Shown: one piece after another, positions 13,784 to 23,675 of the stretch
How the letters are laid out: each line of letters starts with the position of its first letter
Numbering within the stretch: position 1 is the first letter of the stretch
NCBI GenBank assembly: GCA_905339275.1
Contig: CAJPFK010000003.1
Span: 62,001 to 126,000 of the forward strand
Direction of reading: 5' to 3'
Length of the DNA stretch: 64,000 nucleotides
Origin: Methylophilaceae bacterium
GTDB taxonomy: Bacteria; Pseudomonadota; Gammaproteobacteria; Burkholderiales; Methylophilaceae
Position numbers and translations under genes: made by a program
Notes under the pieces: generated by a model
What the model saw: the letters and a program-made list of their open reading frames with translations, nothing else
Told to the model about the DNA's origin: nothing
Databases searched by the model: none

Positions 13784-15040
13784 ATGGATATAAAACAATA
13801 CATGGACAGGTTGGGCATCGAGGCGCGTGCCACATCACGCGCCATGGCCAAAGCCTCGACCAGCACAAAGAACCTGGCACTGACAACCATTGCCGCCGCG
13901 ATTCGCCGCGAAAAGGCAGCGCTGATTGCCGCCAATCATGCAGACCTTGAAACCGCTCGCGCCAGCGGACTCGAGACGGCAATGCTGGACAGGCTGTCCC
14001 TGAGCGAAAAATCCATCGCCGCCATGGCAGAAGGACTGGAACAGATCGCGGCATTGCCGGACCCTATCGGCGAAATGAGCGATTTCAAATACCGCCCTTC
14101 CGGCATCCAGGTCGGCAAGATGCGTGTACCGCTGGGCGTTATCGGCATCATTTATGAAGCGCGACCCAATGTCACGATTGATGCCGCTGGGCTCTGCATC
14201 AAATCCGGCAATGCCGCCATCCTGCGTGGCGGCTCGGAAGCAATCGAATGCAACCGGGCGCTTGCAGCGCTGGTGCACGAAGGCTTGCAAGCCGCAGGCT
14301 TGCCGGCTGCTGCCGTCCAGGTGGTGGAGACGACCGACCGCGCGGCAGTCGGCGAACTGATCACCATGAAGCAATACGTCGATGTCATCGTGCCGCGCGG
14401 CGGCAAGGGCCTGATCGAACGCATTTCCAACGAGGCGCGTATCCCCGTCATCAAGCATCTGGACGGCAACTGCCATGTTTACGTGGATGATGAGGCCGAC
14501 CTGCAAAAAGCGTTGCGCATCCTGGAAAATTCCAAGGCGCAGCGCCTCGGTACCTGCAATACGGCAGAATCGCTGCTGGTCGCACGCAGTATTGCGGCGC
14601 GGGCGTTGCCTGCCCTGGCAAAAATGCTGGCGGCGAATGCGATCGAGATTCGCGGCTGTGACGAGACGCGTGCACTGGTTCCAATCGCCAAGCCTGCCAC
14701 TGATGAAGACTATTACACCGAGTATCTGGATGCCATCATTTCCTGCAAGATAGTGAGCGGCATCGATGAGGCGATCGCCCACATCAACCAGTATTCCTCG
14801 CAACATACCGAGGCCATCGTCACCGAGAACTACACCAGGGCTCGCCAGTTTCTGCGTGAAGTCGATTCAAGCAGCGTCATGGTCAATGCATCGACACGAT
14901 TCGCCGACGGCTTTGAATACGGACTGGGAGCAGAAATCGGCATTTCCACCGACAAGCTGCATGCGCGCGGCCCGGTCGGACTGGAAGGCCTGACCTCGCT
15001 CAAATATATCGTGCTGGGCGATGGCGAAGTCCGAAGCTGA
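13784..15040 (+). CDS. proA: Gamma-glutamyl phosphate reductase (proline synthesis)
   Basis: ProA reduces gamma-glutamyl phosphate to glutamate-5-semialdehyde with NADPH. I place the start at the ATG at 13784 ([11 protein letters not shown]), which has an AGGAAAG ribosome-binding site 3 bp upstream; an upstream in-frame extension into holA is unlikely. The 418-aa enzyme shows [17 protein letters not shown] (about residues 113-129) and the active-site cysteine in [13 protein letters not shown] (C258). The gene sits between holA and nadD, an insertion relative to the enteric leuS cluster. It overlaps nadD by 20 bp. Confidence 0.95.
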   Translation: MDIKQYMDRLGIEARATSRAMAKASTSTKNLALTTIAAAIRREKAALIAANHADLETARASGLETAMLDRLSLSEKSIAAMAEGLEQIAALPDPIGEMSDFKYRPSGIQVGKMRVPLGVIGIIYEARPNVTIDAAGLCIKSGNAAILRGGSEAIECNRALAALVHEGLQAAGLPAAAVQVVETTDRAAVGELITMKQYVDVIVPRGGKGLIERISNEARIPVIKHLDGNCHVYVDDEADLQKALRILENSKAQRLGTCNTAESLLVARSIAARALPALAKMLAANAIEIRGCDETRALVPIAKPATDEDYYTEYLDAIISCKIVSGIDEAIAHINQYSSQHTEAIVTENYTRARQFLREVDSSSVMVNASTRFADGFEYGLGAEIGISTDKLHARGPVGLEGLTSLKYIVLGDGEVRS

Positions 15041-15701
15041 GCATGCGCCGGCCGGCCGGCCACTGGTCGGCATCCTCGGCGGCACCTTCGACCCGATCCA
15101 TTACGGTCATCTGCGCATGGCGGAGGAGCTGGCGGATATCCTCAGCCTGGATACAGTACGGTTCATTCCGGCGGCAACGCCTCCCCACAGGCAGCAGCCG
15201 GGGACCATTGCCGCCCACCGGGCGGCAATGGTCGGATTAGCCGTAGCCGGAAATCCGCGATTCATCATGGATGAGCGCGAACTGCATCGGGATGGCGTTT
15301 CCTACACCATCGATACGATCATCTCGCTGCGGGAAGAACTGGGCAAGGAAACTGCAATCTGCCTGATCATGGGAAGCGATGCCTTCGTCCGGCTCGATAC
15401 CTGGCACCGCTGGAGCGAACTGCTGGATTACTGCCATCTTGTCCTGGTTCAACGGCCGAACATGGCCTCCTTGCAGGAGAACCTGCCAGTGGCATTGCAG
15501 GCCGTGTTACAAGACCACGCAACACCGGACCCCTCCACCCTGCGCAGTTCAAGCGCAGGGCGTATCTCGGTCCAGCAGATCGCAGCACTGGATATCTCGG
15601 CAACGGCCATTCGTGAAGATTTGTTAAATCGCCACAGCCCGCGTTACCTGCTGCCGGATTCCGTGATAGATTACATTCACTGTCATCGCTTATACCGCTG
15701 A
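15021..15701 (+). CDS. nadD: Nicotinate-nucleotide adenylyltransferase
   Basis: NadD transfers AMP from ATP to nicotinate mononucleotide in NAD synthesis. The 226-aa protein has the nucleotidyltransferase signature [11 protein letters not shown] at residues 20-30. The nicotinate-site region [15 protein letters not shown] and the C-terminal [10 protein letters not shown] (ISST-like) motif are also present. Its start lies inside proA (20-bp overlap), so it is likely translated by coupling. The rsfS and rlmH genes that often follow nadD are not present; an M48 protease gene follows after 43 bp. Confidence 0.94.
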   Translation: MAKSEAEHAPAGRPLVGILGGTFDPIHYGHLRMAEELADILSLDTVRFIPAATPPHRQQPGTIAAHRAAMVGLAVAGNPRFIMDERELHRDGVSYTIDTIISLREELGKETAICLIMGSDAFVRLDTWHRWSELLDYCHLVLVQRPNMASLQENLPVALQAVLQDHATPDPSTLRSSSAGRISVQQIAALDISATAIREDLLNRHSPRYLLPDSVIDYIHCHRLYR

Positions 15702-15744
15702 AGCGTTATAAAACAGTGGCCGTTCATCAAAGCCGGGGTTAATC

Positions 15745-17304
15745 ATGTCCAGAATCCGCCTGTTTACCTTCGTTGCCCTTTCCATCTTTTTCCTGTCGGG
15801 GTGCGGTACCAATCCGGTCACCAAGAAACGTGAAATCCAGTTTGTCTCCGAGCAGCAGGAAATTGCCATCGGCCAGCAGAATTACGCGCCGACGCGGCAA
15901 TCCCAGGGCGGCGATTATGTCATCGATCCCGAGTTGACCGCGTATGTGCAGGGCATAGGCAAACGCCTGGCTGCTGCCTCCGACCGCCCGTTGCCGTATG
16001 AGTTTATCGTCCTCAACAACTCCGTGCCGAACGCCTGGGCCATGCCTGGTGGCAAGATTGCCTTCAATCGCGGCCTGCTGTACGAGTTGAACAGCGAGGC
16101 CGAACTCGCAGCCGTGATGGGGCATGAAATCGTACACTCCGCCGCGCGCCACGGCGCACAGAGCATGGAGCGCGGCGTGCTGCTGCAAGGCGCCATCATG
16201 GCCATCGGCATAGGCGCCCAGAACAGCAACTATGGCAACCTGATCGTCGGCGGCTCGCAACTGGGCGCCCAGTTAGTCTCCTCCAAATACGGGCGCGATG
16301 CCGAGTCCGAATCCGATTATTACGGCATGCTCTACATGAAAAAGGCCGGATACGATCCGGCCGCTGCCGTCAGTTTGCAGGAAACCTTCGTCCGCCTGAG
16401 TGAAGGCAAGCAAACCAACTTCCTGGAAGGCCTGTTCGCCAGCCATCCGCCTTCCCAGGCACGTGTCGAAGCCAACAGGGCAACACTGGCAAAAATCGGC
16501 GCTGGCGGGGAATGGGGCAAGGAAATCTATGCACAGAAAGTCGGCAAGCTGAAAGCCACGCAAGCCGCCTACAAAGCGCATGATGAAGGTGTCGCGGCGC
16601 TTGCCAAAGGCGATACGGCAAAAGCGGCCGAACTGGCAAAAAAAGCGATTGCCGGGGAGCCGCGCGAGGCCAGGTTCCAGGATCTGCTGGGAGACATCGC
16701 GCTTTCGCAGAAAAAATACGATGAAGCGCTTAAATATTACGCCCAGGCCATCAAAATGCAGCCGGATTACTTCAAGCCGCACATCCAGAGCGGAATCGCA
16801 CTTTATAACAGCGGACGCAAGGCTGAAGCCGAGCCCTATTTCAAGCGCAGCAACGAACTGCTGCCCACCGCCCCCGGCCATTATTTTCTCGGTGAAATCG
16901 CCGAGTCGCGCGGTGATATGGATAACGCATTAAAAAACTATCAGATCGCCGCGGATTCCAACTCCGAGATCGGCAAGGCTTCCACCGAGCGCTATGTCAG
17001 GATCGACCTGCCCAAGAATCCCGGGAAATACCTGAAAACCGCTGCCCAGGTGGATAACAGAGGATATCTTTATGCCGTAGTGCAGAACCCGACGCCGGTA
17101 ACCGTTTCCCGGGTACAGATCCGTGTCGTACGCTACGATGCCAACACCGGCAAGGCCATTGGTCAAAGCAGGCCGCTGCTGATTACGTCGGGAATAGAGC
17201 CGAACAAGCAAGGCAATGTGCAGGTACAGGGAGCGCGCCTGGAGTCTCCGGAAGAAACCAGGCTATACCGGGTAGTGGTCGAAAGCGCGCAACTGGCGAA
17301 CTGA
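15745..17304 (+). CDS. M48-family metalloprotease lipoprotein with TPR repeats (BepA/LoiP-like)
   Basis: The 519-aa protein has a lipoprotein signal with lipobox LSGC (Cys20), so it should be anchored in the envelope. An M48 zinc-protease domain carries HEIVH (residues 127-131) with the third ligand in the ESESD segment (about E187). TPR-like helices follow at about residues 270-400, and a beta-rich tail of about 100 residues completes the protein. In E. coli the TPR-containing M48 enzyme BepA degrades or assembles stalled outer-membrane proteins, notably LptD, whose gene lies in this same window. The architecture matches BepA, but the extra C-terminal tail and generic family mean the exact orthology is inferred. 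It ends 3 bp from the convergent bioD stop. Confidence 0.85.
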   Translation: MSRIRLFTFVALSIFFLSGCGTNPVTKKREIQFVSEQQEIAIGQQNYAPTRQSQGGDYVIDPELTAYVQGIGKRLAAASDRPLPYEFIVLNNSVPNAWAMPGGKIAFNRGLLYELNSEAELAAVMGHEIVHSAARHGAQSMERGVLLQGAIMAIGIGAQNSNYGNLIVGGSQLGAQLVSSKYGRDAESESDYYGMLYMKKAGYDPAAAVSLQETFVRLSEGKQTNFLEGLFASHPPSQARVEANRATLAKIGAGGEWGKEIYAQKVGKLKATQAAYKAHDEGVAALAKGDTAKAAELAKKAIAGEPREARFQDLLGDIALSQKKYDEALKYYAQAIKMQPDYFKPHIQSGIALYNSGRKAEAEPYFKRSNELLPTAPGHYFLGEIAESRGDMDNALKNYQIAADSNSEIGKASTERYVRIDLPKNPGKYLKTAAQVDNRGYLYAVVQNPTPVTVSRVQIRVVRYDANTGKAIGQSRPLLITSGIEPNKQGNVQVQGARLESPEETRLYRVVVESAQLAN

Positions 17305-17307
17305 CGT

Positions 17308-17985
17308 TTATCTGCTGCCTGGCCGTTCGATGTAATCGGCGGCCTGCTGATAACCCGCCCCGGAAATCCACGGCACGACTCCCAGGCATGGCGCATCGAT
17401 TCTCTGCCTGAGGCCAGCCAGGTTTTCATTGAAATTCGTCATGCCGGGCTCCAGGCTATTGGCTACCCAGCCTGCTAGGCGCAGGCCGCGCGACCTGATT
17501 GCCTCCACTGTCAGCAGGGCATGATTCAGGCAGCCCAGCCGCATGCCGACCACAAGAATCACCGGCAGGGACAGCAGGGAGGCTAAATCGGCCATGTCTT
17601 CAGTATCGCCCAAAGGCACGAGAAAACCGCCAGCGCCTTCCACGATCACGACATCTGCAAGCTCGCCCAATGACTTGAACGCGGCTTCGATCGTCCCGAT
17701 CGAAATATCGACACCGACTTGCCTGGCCGCAATATGCGGAGCAATCGGCGGCTCAAAAACATAAGGATTGACCAGCGCAAGCAGGGCCTCAACATTTCCC
17801 GCCCCGATCAGTTGTTCAACATCTTCATTCAGCAGGCATTCACCTGCCAGGCGTGCACCAGCCGCAACCGGCTTCATGCCTACCGAGCCCAGGCCGCTTT
17901 GCGCGAATTTGTGTATCAGCGCCGCTGCGATCAGCGTTTTGCCGACCCCGGTATCCGTGCCGGTTACAAAGTAGCCCTGTTTCAT
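17308..17985 (-). CDS. bioD: Dethiobiotin synthetase
   Basis: BioD closes the ureido ring of 7,8-diaminopelargonate with CO2 and ATP. The 225-aa protein starts YFVTGTDTGVGKT, with the P-loop at residues 8-16, and has the conserved VEGAGGFLVPL motif. It is the last gene of the bioF-bioH-bioC-bioD run and overlaps bioC by 4 bp. The bioA aminotransferase needed just before this step is not in the window. Confidence 0.96.
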   Translation of the reverse strand: MKQGYFVTGTDTGVGKTLIAAALIHKFAQSGLGSVGMKPVAAGARLAGECLLNEDVEQLIGAGNVEALLALVNPYVFEPPIAPHIAARQVGVDISIGTIEAAFKSLGELADVVIVEGAGGFLVPLGDTEDMADLASLLSLPVILVVGMRLGCLNHALLTVEAIRSRGLRLAGWVANSLEPGMTNFNENLAGLRQRIDAPCLGVVPWISGAGYQQAADYIERPGSR

Positions 17986-18854
17986 GACCGGGGCTTGAAT
18001 GTCACGGGAGAGACGCCTTCCGCGAACTGTGGTTTGGCTTCCGGCTTCCAGGCATGGCCGTAGACTACTTCGAAGGTAGCCGGCAGTTTTCCGTCTGCGC
18101 GGAATCGCTCATAGTTCTCCGTCAGGCGATTCAGGAAACCCTTGCCCATCAGCCCGCGTGCACGGCCATCCGCTGCATTGTGCGCACCTATCGCTTTCAG
18201 GTCGCGCATGACGCCCATCACGTCGTCATAGGTCAGCACAAAACGCTCGACATCCAGTACCGGCGCGCTGAACCCGGCGCGTACCAGCGCATCGCCGATA
18301 TCATGCATATCGATAAAGCGGCTGACATGTACATGGCCGGGGTCGGCTGCAGCAGCCTGGCGCAGTTCCCTCAGCGTATCCGGCCCGAAAGTGCTGAACA
18401 TCAGCAGGCCTTCCGCTTTCAGCACCCGTTGCGCTTCACCGAAGGCAGCATCCAGGTCATTGCACCACTGGATGGCAAGATTCGACCAGATCAAGTCCAG
18501 GCTCCGGTCGGCGAAAGGCAATCGCTCGATATCTGCGCATACGCCAGCCTGCCTGCCCGACAGTACACGCTGCACCAGGCCCTGGCGACGGCGCGCACGA
18601 CTGAGCATGCCCAGTGCAATATCGAGCGCAACGATATGGCTCCCCGGAAACCGCCTGTTCAGCGCAGGACAGGCATGCCCGGTTCCGCATCCGGCATCCA
18701 GCACCCATTGCGGCGCAATGCGGACAAGATCGAGGCGCTGGAACATCCTTTGCCTGACTTCCGCCTGCAGGACCGCGGCATCGTCATAAGTTGCCGCAGC
18801 CCGGTCGAATGAGGCCCGGACCCGGGTCTTGTCGATATGGTAAATGTCGTCCAT
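17982..18854 (-). CDS. bioC: Malonyl-ACP O-methyltransferase BioC
   Basis: BioC methylates malonyl-ACP so that it can enter fatty-acid elongation as a disguised primer for pimelate synthesis. The 290-aa SAM methyltransferase has the VLDAGCGTGH SAM-binding loop at residues 51-60 and LIWSNLAIQWCND in the core. It begins with the family pattern 'VRASFDRAAATYDDAAVLQ'. Gene order bioH-bioC-bioD with 1-4 bp overlaps supports BioC over a generic methyltransferase. Confidence 0.93.
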   Translation of the reverse strand: MDDIYHIDKTRVRASFDRAAATYDDAAVLQAEVRQRMFQRLDLVRIAPQWVLDAGCGTGHACPALNRRFPGSHIVALDIALGMLSRARRRQGLVQRVLSGRQAGVCADIERLPFADRSLDLIWSNLAIQWCNDLDAAFGEAQRVLKAEGLLMFSTFGPDTLRELRQAAAADPGHVHVSRFIDMHDIGDALVRAGFSAPVLDVERFVLTYDDVMGVMRDLKAIGAHNAADGRARGLMGKGFLNRLTENYERFRADGKLPATFEVVYGHAWKPEAKPQFAEGVSPVTFKPRS

Positions 18855-19666
18855 CAGGCTGACCGGGCTGCGGGTTCCAGAAATTGAATCAATGCATCGG
18901 TGAATTGCTCGGGATGCGACAGGAACGGCGCATGCGATGCGCCGGCAATCACGCGCAGGAAGCCTGCAGGCAGGTGCTGCGACATCCAGTGCGCCGCCTG
19001 TACCGGCGCCAGGGTATCGCGGTCCCCGTGGATCAGCAGCGTGGGTTTTCTCAAGGTTTCGATTTCTTCCCTCAAATCATTTTCCAGCAGAATGCGCAGC
19101 GCGCTCTTCAAGGTCATCGCCGTCGGGGTCGGGCGCTCGGTAAAGCTTGCTCGCAGTTGCTTGACGGTAGAGCGCGTGTGGCTCGACCCCATGCATTGCA
19201 ACGTCAGGAATTTGATCAGGGTCGCCTGGTAGTCCGCGCTGATCTGCGCGGCAAAATCGCGGAATACCTCGGCATCCACGCCGTGCACCCAGGATTCGAC
19301 GCCCACTTCGGCGCGATTCACAAAGCACGGTGTGCTGCCTACCAGCACCAGCCGGCGGACCCGCTCAGGCTGTATCATCGCAATGCGCATGCTCACCAGC
19401 CCGCCCAGCGACCAGCCACAGATGTCCGCCTGCGGCGGCAGGGCTTCCAATAACCGCTCGGTGATGGCCTGCAAATGGCTGGGCTCCATCGCCTGGCTCA
19501 ATCCCATGCCGGGCAAATCGACAATATGCAGATAAAAATATTTGGACAGTTTCCTGACCAGCGGCTGCCATACGCCGCCATGCATCCCCCAGCCGTGTAT
19601 CAGGACGAGATGCTGCGGCGTCTCTTCAAATGACCCATGGTTTTCGATGTGTAAATAGCTTGTCAT
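18854..19666 (-). CDS. bioH: Pimeloyl-ACP methyl ester carboxylesterase BioH
   Basis: BioH hydrolyses pimeloyl-ACP methyl ester to end the BioC/BioH chain-building route. The 270-aa alpha/beta hydrolase has the oxyanion HGWGMHGGVW (residues 24-33), the nucleophile elbow GWSLG (Ser86), the acid in HGDRDTLAP and the catalytic His in GASHAPFLSHP. The 'HGWGMN/H..VW' block is a BioH hallmark. It overlaps bioC by 1 bp and bioF by 4 bp. Confidence 0.93.
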   Translation of the reverse strand: MTSYLHIENHGSFEETPQHLVLIHGWGMHGGVWQPLVRKLSKYFYLHIVDLPGMGLSQAMEPSHLQAITERLLEALPPQADICGWSLGGLVSMRIAMIQPERVRRLVLVGSTPCFVNRAEVGVESWVHGVDAEVFRDFAAQISADYQATLIKFLTLQCMGSSHTRSTVKQLRASFTERPTPTAMTLKSALRILLENDLREEIETLRKPTLLIHGDRDTLAPVQAAHWMSQHLPAGFLRVIAGASHAPFLSHPEQFTDALIQFLEPAARSA

Positions 19667-20835
19667 AGCCAGCCTTTTTCTGCCTGGTGCAAGGCATCGA
19701 TCAAACGCCCGACATCCGCGATAGTATGCGCTGCCGAAAGCGATATACGCAGGCGCGCCGTATCTTTCGGTACGGTTGGTGGGCGTATGGCGGGCACCAG
19801 TATCCCATGAGTAAGCAAATGCTCACTTAGCTTGATCGCCTCTTCATTACTGCCCACCAGTACCGGCTGTATCGCCGTATCCGATTCCATGCGCCGCCAT
19901 CTTGCGAGTTGCAGATTCGATTTCAGGTAATCGATCAAAGTATGCAGATGCGCTCTGCGCTCACTATCGTGCCGTATGATTTCCAGGGCGGCAAGCACAG
20001 CGGCGGCAAGCGCCGGTGGCGTTGCCGTGGTGTAGATGTAGGTTCTGGCATGCTGCAGGAGATAGTCGATCACCACAGGTTCCGCCGCGACAAAAGCCCC
20101 CGATACGCCCACCGCCTTACCCAGCGTTGCCATGTAAATGATGCGTGGCGATTGCACGCCGAAATGACTCAGCACGCCTTGCCCATGTTCGCCAAGCACA
20201 CCGAATCCGTGCGCGTCATCCAGCATCAGCCATGCATCATGACGCTCACACAGAGCCAGCAATTCCGGCACGGGCGCCATGTCGCCATCCATGCTGAAAA
20301 CCGCGTCAGCAAGCACTAACTTCCTGGGCGCCTTGCTTGTACTTAACAAGCGCGTCAAATGGCTCAAATCATTATGCGGGTAACGCTGAAAATCCGCCCT
20401 GGAGAGCACTGCTGCATCATTCAGTGAAGCATGGTTCAGTCGGTCGGCAAAAATGGCATCGCCGCGCCGCATCAGTGCAGCGACAACGCCAAGATTCGCC
20501 ATGTAACCGGTAGAAAAATAAAGTGCAGCCGGCAGGCCGGAAAATTCGGCCAGGGCCTGTTCCAGCGCATGGTGAAATTCATGATGGCCGGTAATCAGGT
20601 GCGATGCGCCGCTGCCGACGCCCGACTGCTCAACGCCCTTCTGCATCGCTGCAACCAGTGCAGGATGGTTGGCGAGCCCGAGGTAGTCGTTACTGCAGAA
20701 CGAAAGCACATCCTTGTCATCCGCACGGATATGCGCGGCCTGCGGGCTGCCGAGCAAGCGGCGCCGGCGCAGCAGTCCCTGGCTGGCGCGCTCGTCGAGA
20801 TCGGCTTGCAAACTGGCGAAAAGGTGCTCAGACAT
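19663..20835 (-). CDS. bioF: 8-amino-7-oxononanoate synthase
   Basis: BioF condenses pimeloyl-ACP (or CoA) with alanine using PLP. The 390-aa protein shows the family blocks SFCSNDYLGLA (about residues 45-55), GSGASHLITGHH and MLDDAHGFGVLG. The Schiff-base lysine lies in MATLGKAVGVSGAF (Lys240). It leads the tight bioF-H-C-D block. The 84-bp gap to bioB upstream has no obvious terminator, so all five bio genes may be co-transcribed from upstream of bioB. Confidence 0.96.
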   Translation of the reverse strand: MSEHLFASLQADLDERASQGLLRRRRLLGSPQAAHIRADDKDVLSFCSNDYLGLANHPALVAAMQKGVEQSGVGSGASHLITGHHEFHHALEQALAEFSGLPAALYFSTGYMANLGVVAALMRRGDAIFADRLNHASLNDAAVLSRADFQRYPHNDLSHLTRLLSTSKAPRKLVLADAVFSMDGDMAPVPELLALCERHDAWLMLDDAHGFGVLGEHGQGVLSHFGVQSPRIIYMATLGKAVGVSGAFVAAEPVVIDYLLQHARTYIYTTATPPALAAAVLAALEIIRHDSERRAHLHTLIDYLKSNLQLARWRRMESDTAIQPVLVGSNEEAIKLSEHLLTHGILVPAIRPPTVPKDTARLRISLSAAHTIADVGRLIDALHQAEKGWL

Positions 20836-20919
20836 CGTGTTCAGGATACAACAGGCGCCTGCCTGTCCATGTTCTTTGCAGCGGATCCAGCATCACTTTT
20901 CAAATCCAGCAGGCGTAAA

Positions 20920-21912
20920 TCAGGCCGGATGGATGCCAAGCTTTTCAAAAAGCCGCTTGTCGGTTTCGGCTTCAGGGTTGCCCGTGGTCAGCAGCTTTTC
21001 ACCGTAGAAAACCGAATTCGCACCGGCAATGAAGCACAAGGCCTGGATGCCTTCATGCATGCTCTGGCGGCCAGCCGAAAGGCGCACATGACTCCTGGGC
21101 ATGGTGATGCGCGCAGCAGCGATCGTGCGCACGAACTCAATCGGGTCCAGTTCTTCCGTGCCGTGCAACGGCGTGCCTTCGACCTGGGTCAACAGGTTGA
21201 TCGGCACGCTCTCGGGCGGCCGTTCCATATTCGCCAACTGGGCAATCAGGCCGGCGCGCTGATTGCGCGATTCGCCCATGCCGATGATGCCGCCGCAGCA
21301 AACGTTGATATCCGCTTCGCGAACGCGATCCAATGTATCCAGCCTGTCCTGGTAAGTGCGCGTGGTAATCACGTCACCGTAGAATTCAGGCGCGGTATCC
21401 AGGTTGTGGTTGTAGTAATCGAGACCGGCCGCCTTCAGTTGCTCGGCCTGCCCTTCCTTCAGCATACCGAGCGTTGCGCAGGTTTCCAGGCCCATCGCCT
21501 TCACCTCCTGCACCATTTTCAACACCGGCTCCAGGTCACGCTGTTTCGGGCCGCGCCATGCGGCTCCCATGCAGAAACGGCTCGCACCGCTGTCCTTGGC
21601 CGCCCTGGCCGCCGCCAGCACTTCCTCCAGTTGCATCAGGTCCTGGTTCTCGACATCCGTATGATAACGCGCCGCCTGCGGACAATAACCGCAATCCTCC
21701 GAGCAGCCGCCGGTCTTGATGGAAAGCAGCGTGCTCACCTGAACCGCGTTCGGATCGAAGTTCTCACGATGCACCGTCTGGGCGCGATGGATCAAGTCGC
21801 TGAATGGCAGCTCGAAGAGCTCAACAATCTGCGCAACCGTCCAGCGAGAGGTCACCTCCGGCACCGGCTGGTTCTTCCTGATGGTATTTGCATCTACGAC
21901 CGCTTCAAACAT
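20920..21912 (-). CDS. bioB: Biotin synthase
   Basis: BioB is the radical-SAM enzyme that inserts sulfur into dethiobiotin. The ATG at 21910-21912 ([10 protein letters not shown]) is preceded by AGGGGG at good spacing; this gives 330 aa. The radical-SAM cysteines are in [13 protein letters not shown] (C70, C74, C77). The second-cluster cysteine region [12 protein letters not shown] and the [13 protein letters not shown] block are also present. A small membrane-protein gene lies 19 bp upstream on the same strand. Confidence 0.96.
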   Translation of the reverse strand: MFEAVVDANTIRKNQPVPEVTSRWTVAQIVELFELPFSDLIHRAQTVHRENFDPNAVQVSTLLSIKTGGCSEDCGYCPQAARYHTDVENQDLMQLEEVLAAARAAKDSGASRFCMGAAWRGPKQRDLEPVLKMVQEVKAMGLETCATLGMLKEGQAEQLKAAGLDYYNHNLDTAPEFYGDVITTRTYQDRLDTLDRVREADINVCCGGIIGMGESRNQRAGLIAQLANMERPPESVPINLLTQVEGTPLHGTEELDPIEFVRTIAAARITMPRSHVRLSAGRQSMHEGIQALCFIAGANSVFYGEKLLTTGNPEAETDKRLFEKLGIHPA

Positions 21913-21931
21913 ATTGCCCCCTGTTATTTCC

Positions 21932-22333
21932 CTAGTTTTCGTCAACTTCAAATTCCATGTCCTGCCAGGATTCATTTTTCGCACGTATAAGGTCGCGCAC
22001 CCCGAACGGCACGACAATCAGAATGCAAAGTGCCCAGATGGCGATGGCCAGATAAAGCCAGCCGCCCATCGCTTTCGCCATTTGTGCGCTAAAATTCAGT
22101 GCAACGACCAATGCGCCGACAATGCCGTAAAAACGATAAGCGGAATATTTGATGTAATCGCAAACCTTGGGATTAGGATGATTAGCGGCGGCGGCGTACA
22201 CGAAAATCGAGGCTCCCAGCCACAAAAGCGTGGGAATAAGAGCGGGTAGCAGCAGCACTGCCAGGATGGAAAAAAAGGTAAACGTTTGCGCGGCACGCAT
22301 CTGTTCTTTTGCTGTTACGGTTTTTGTCGGCAT
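21932..22333 (-). CDS. Small integral membrane protein of unknown function
   Basis: The 133-aa product has three or four hydrophobic segments: about residues 18-52 (one long or two short helices), 68-84 and 90-112. It ends with a polar acidic tail ([12 protein letters not shown]). I do not recognise the family. It lies just upstream of bioB on the same strand (19-bp gap) and is divergent from comF across 53 bp. It could therefore be the first gene of the biotin transcription unit, though nothing in its sequence suggests biotin transport (it is unlike BioY). Confidence 0.7.
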   Translation of the reverse strand: MPTKTVTAKEQMRAAQTFTFFSILAVLLLPALIPTLLWLGASIFVYAAAANHPNPKVCDYIKYSAYRFYGIVGALVVALNFSAQMAKAMGGWLYLAIAIWALCILIVVPFGVRDLIRAKNESWQDMEFEVDEN

Positions 22334-22386
22334 GATATTGATCCAGATAAGTTTTAATTATAACTTGTTAAGAAAAAAACCCATAA

Positions 22387-23082
22387 TTGATTAACTACAG
22401 ATCAATTTTTAATCAAATGTTATTTCCACAGGCCTGCATGCTATGTGCGGCCGCAAATGGCGGTGATCTTGCCATCTGTCCGGAATGCCTGAAAGACATG
22501 CCCTGGCATCGGCAATCCGCCTGCCCCCAGTGCGGACTGGCTTCATCGGACAATCACATATGCGGGCATTGCCTGAAGTCCCCGCCCGCCTTCGATAGCA
22601 CGCACGCGTTGTTCCGCTACGAATATCCGCTCGATGCCATGCTGCAACACTACAAGTATCGGCAAACCCTGAATATCGCAAAAACCTTCAGCGAGCTCAT
22701 GACAGCATCATTCCCGCTCGATCAGCCGTTCGACCGCATCATCCCCATGCCATTACATCCGAAACGCCTGGCAGAGCGGGGGTTCAACCAGTCCGTGGAA
22801 ATCGCGCGCCTGCTATCCAAACGCCTGCGCATGCCGCTGGATTCAGGTGCATGCACTCGCATCAAATTCTCACCCCCGCAGGCCAGCCTGCCACTTAAAA
22901 CCCGCATCAAGAACATGCGCGGCGCATTTCATTGCGATGCAACACTGAGCGGAGAGCGGGTGATGCTGGTCGATGACGTGATGACGACCGGCGCCAGCCT
23001 GCACGAGCTGGCGGCAACTGTAAAATCCGCAGGCGCATCCCATGTAGAATGCTGGGTCGTCGCCCGCACCCTGCCAAGGTAA
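22387..23082 (+). CDS. comF: ComF-family phosphoribosyltransferase-like protein
   Basis: ComF proteins combine an N-terminal zinc ribbon with a PRTase-like domain and are needed for DNA uptake in competent bacteria. The 231-aa protein shows paired CxxC motifs (CMLC, CPEC, CPQC, CGHC between about residues 17 and 61). The PRTase segment VMLVDDVMTTGAS lies near residue 195. The start is uncertain: a TTG at 22387 keeps the usual 10 residues before LFPQACMLC, while ATG 22417 would begin at MLFPQ; neither has a clear ribosome-binding site. It is followed 3 bp later by trmL. Confidence 0.85.
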   Translation: MINYRSIFNQMLFPQACMLCAAANGGDLAICPECLKDMPWHRQSACPQCGLASSDNHICGHCLKSPPAFDSTHALFRYEYPLDAMLQHYKYRQTLNIAKTFSELMTASFPLDQPFDRIIPMPLHPKRLAERGFNQSVEIARLLSKRLRMPLDSGACTRIKFSPPQASLPLKTRIKNMRGAFHCDATLSGERVMLVDDVMTTGASLHELAATVKSAGASHVECWVVARTLPR

Positions 23083-23085
23083 ACC

Positions 23086-23550
23086 ATGTTCGATATCGTA
23101 CTGTTTGAACCCGAAATCCCGCCCAACACGGGCAATATCATCCGCCTCTGCGCCAATACCGGCGCAAGGCTGCATCTGGTCAAACCGCTCGGCTTTACGC
23201 TGGAAGACGCGCAGTTGAAACGCGCAGGGCTGGATTATCACGAATACGCCACGCTGAAAGTCCATGAAAACTGGCAGGCATGCAGGGAAGCATTTGCCGG
23301 CAGAAGAATGTTCGCGCTGACGACCAAAGGCAGCAAACGCTATACCGACTGCCGTTTTCAGGCAAATGATGTATTCGTGTTCGGACCGGAAACCCGGGGG
23401 CTGCCCGAAGCAATCCGTGAGGAATTCAGCGCGGACCATCGACTGAGGCTGCCGATGGTCGCCAACAGCCGCAGCCTCAACCTCTCGAACTCGGCTGCGG
23501 TTCTGTTATATGAAGCCTGGCGGCAGAACGGCTTTGAGAATGCGCTTTAG
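23086..23550 (+). CDS. trmL: tRNA (cytidine/uridine-34 2'-O)-methyltransferase TrmL
   Basis: TrmL 2'-O-methylates the wobble nucleotide of certain leucine tRNAs. The 154-aa SPOUT-class protein has the family pattern [19 protein letters not shown] near the N-terminus. The trefoil-knot motifs FGPETRGLP and [18 protein letters not shown] follow at the C-terminal half. Length is typical. The tail-to-tail gap to gpsA (about 125 bp) shows no strong terminator. Confidence 0.93.
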   Translation: MFDIVLFEPEIPPNTGNIIRLCANTGARLHLVKPLGFTLEDAQLKRAGLDYHEYATLKVHENWQACREAFAGRRMFALTTKGSKRYTDCRFQANDVFVFGPETRGLPEAIREEFSADHRLRLPMVANSRSLNLSNSAAVLLYEAWRQNGFENAL

Positions 23551-23675
23551 GGAATGTTCAAAAGCCGATCATTGAACAACCAGCGACCGCGCAGGCCGAA
23601 GCAAGTGGGACCGAGCCTGGAATGGCTCCCCGGCTTATGCTCGAACCACCCAACCATGGTTTACAAACCACTCGG

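Noticed and set aside
20431-21990. Open frame of 519 codons opposite bioF/bioB
   Set aside because: Spans two real genes and their gap on the other strand; composition typical of an antisense frame.
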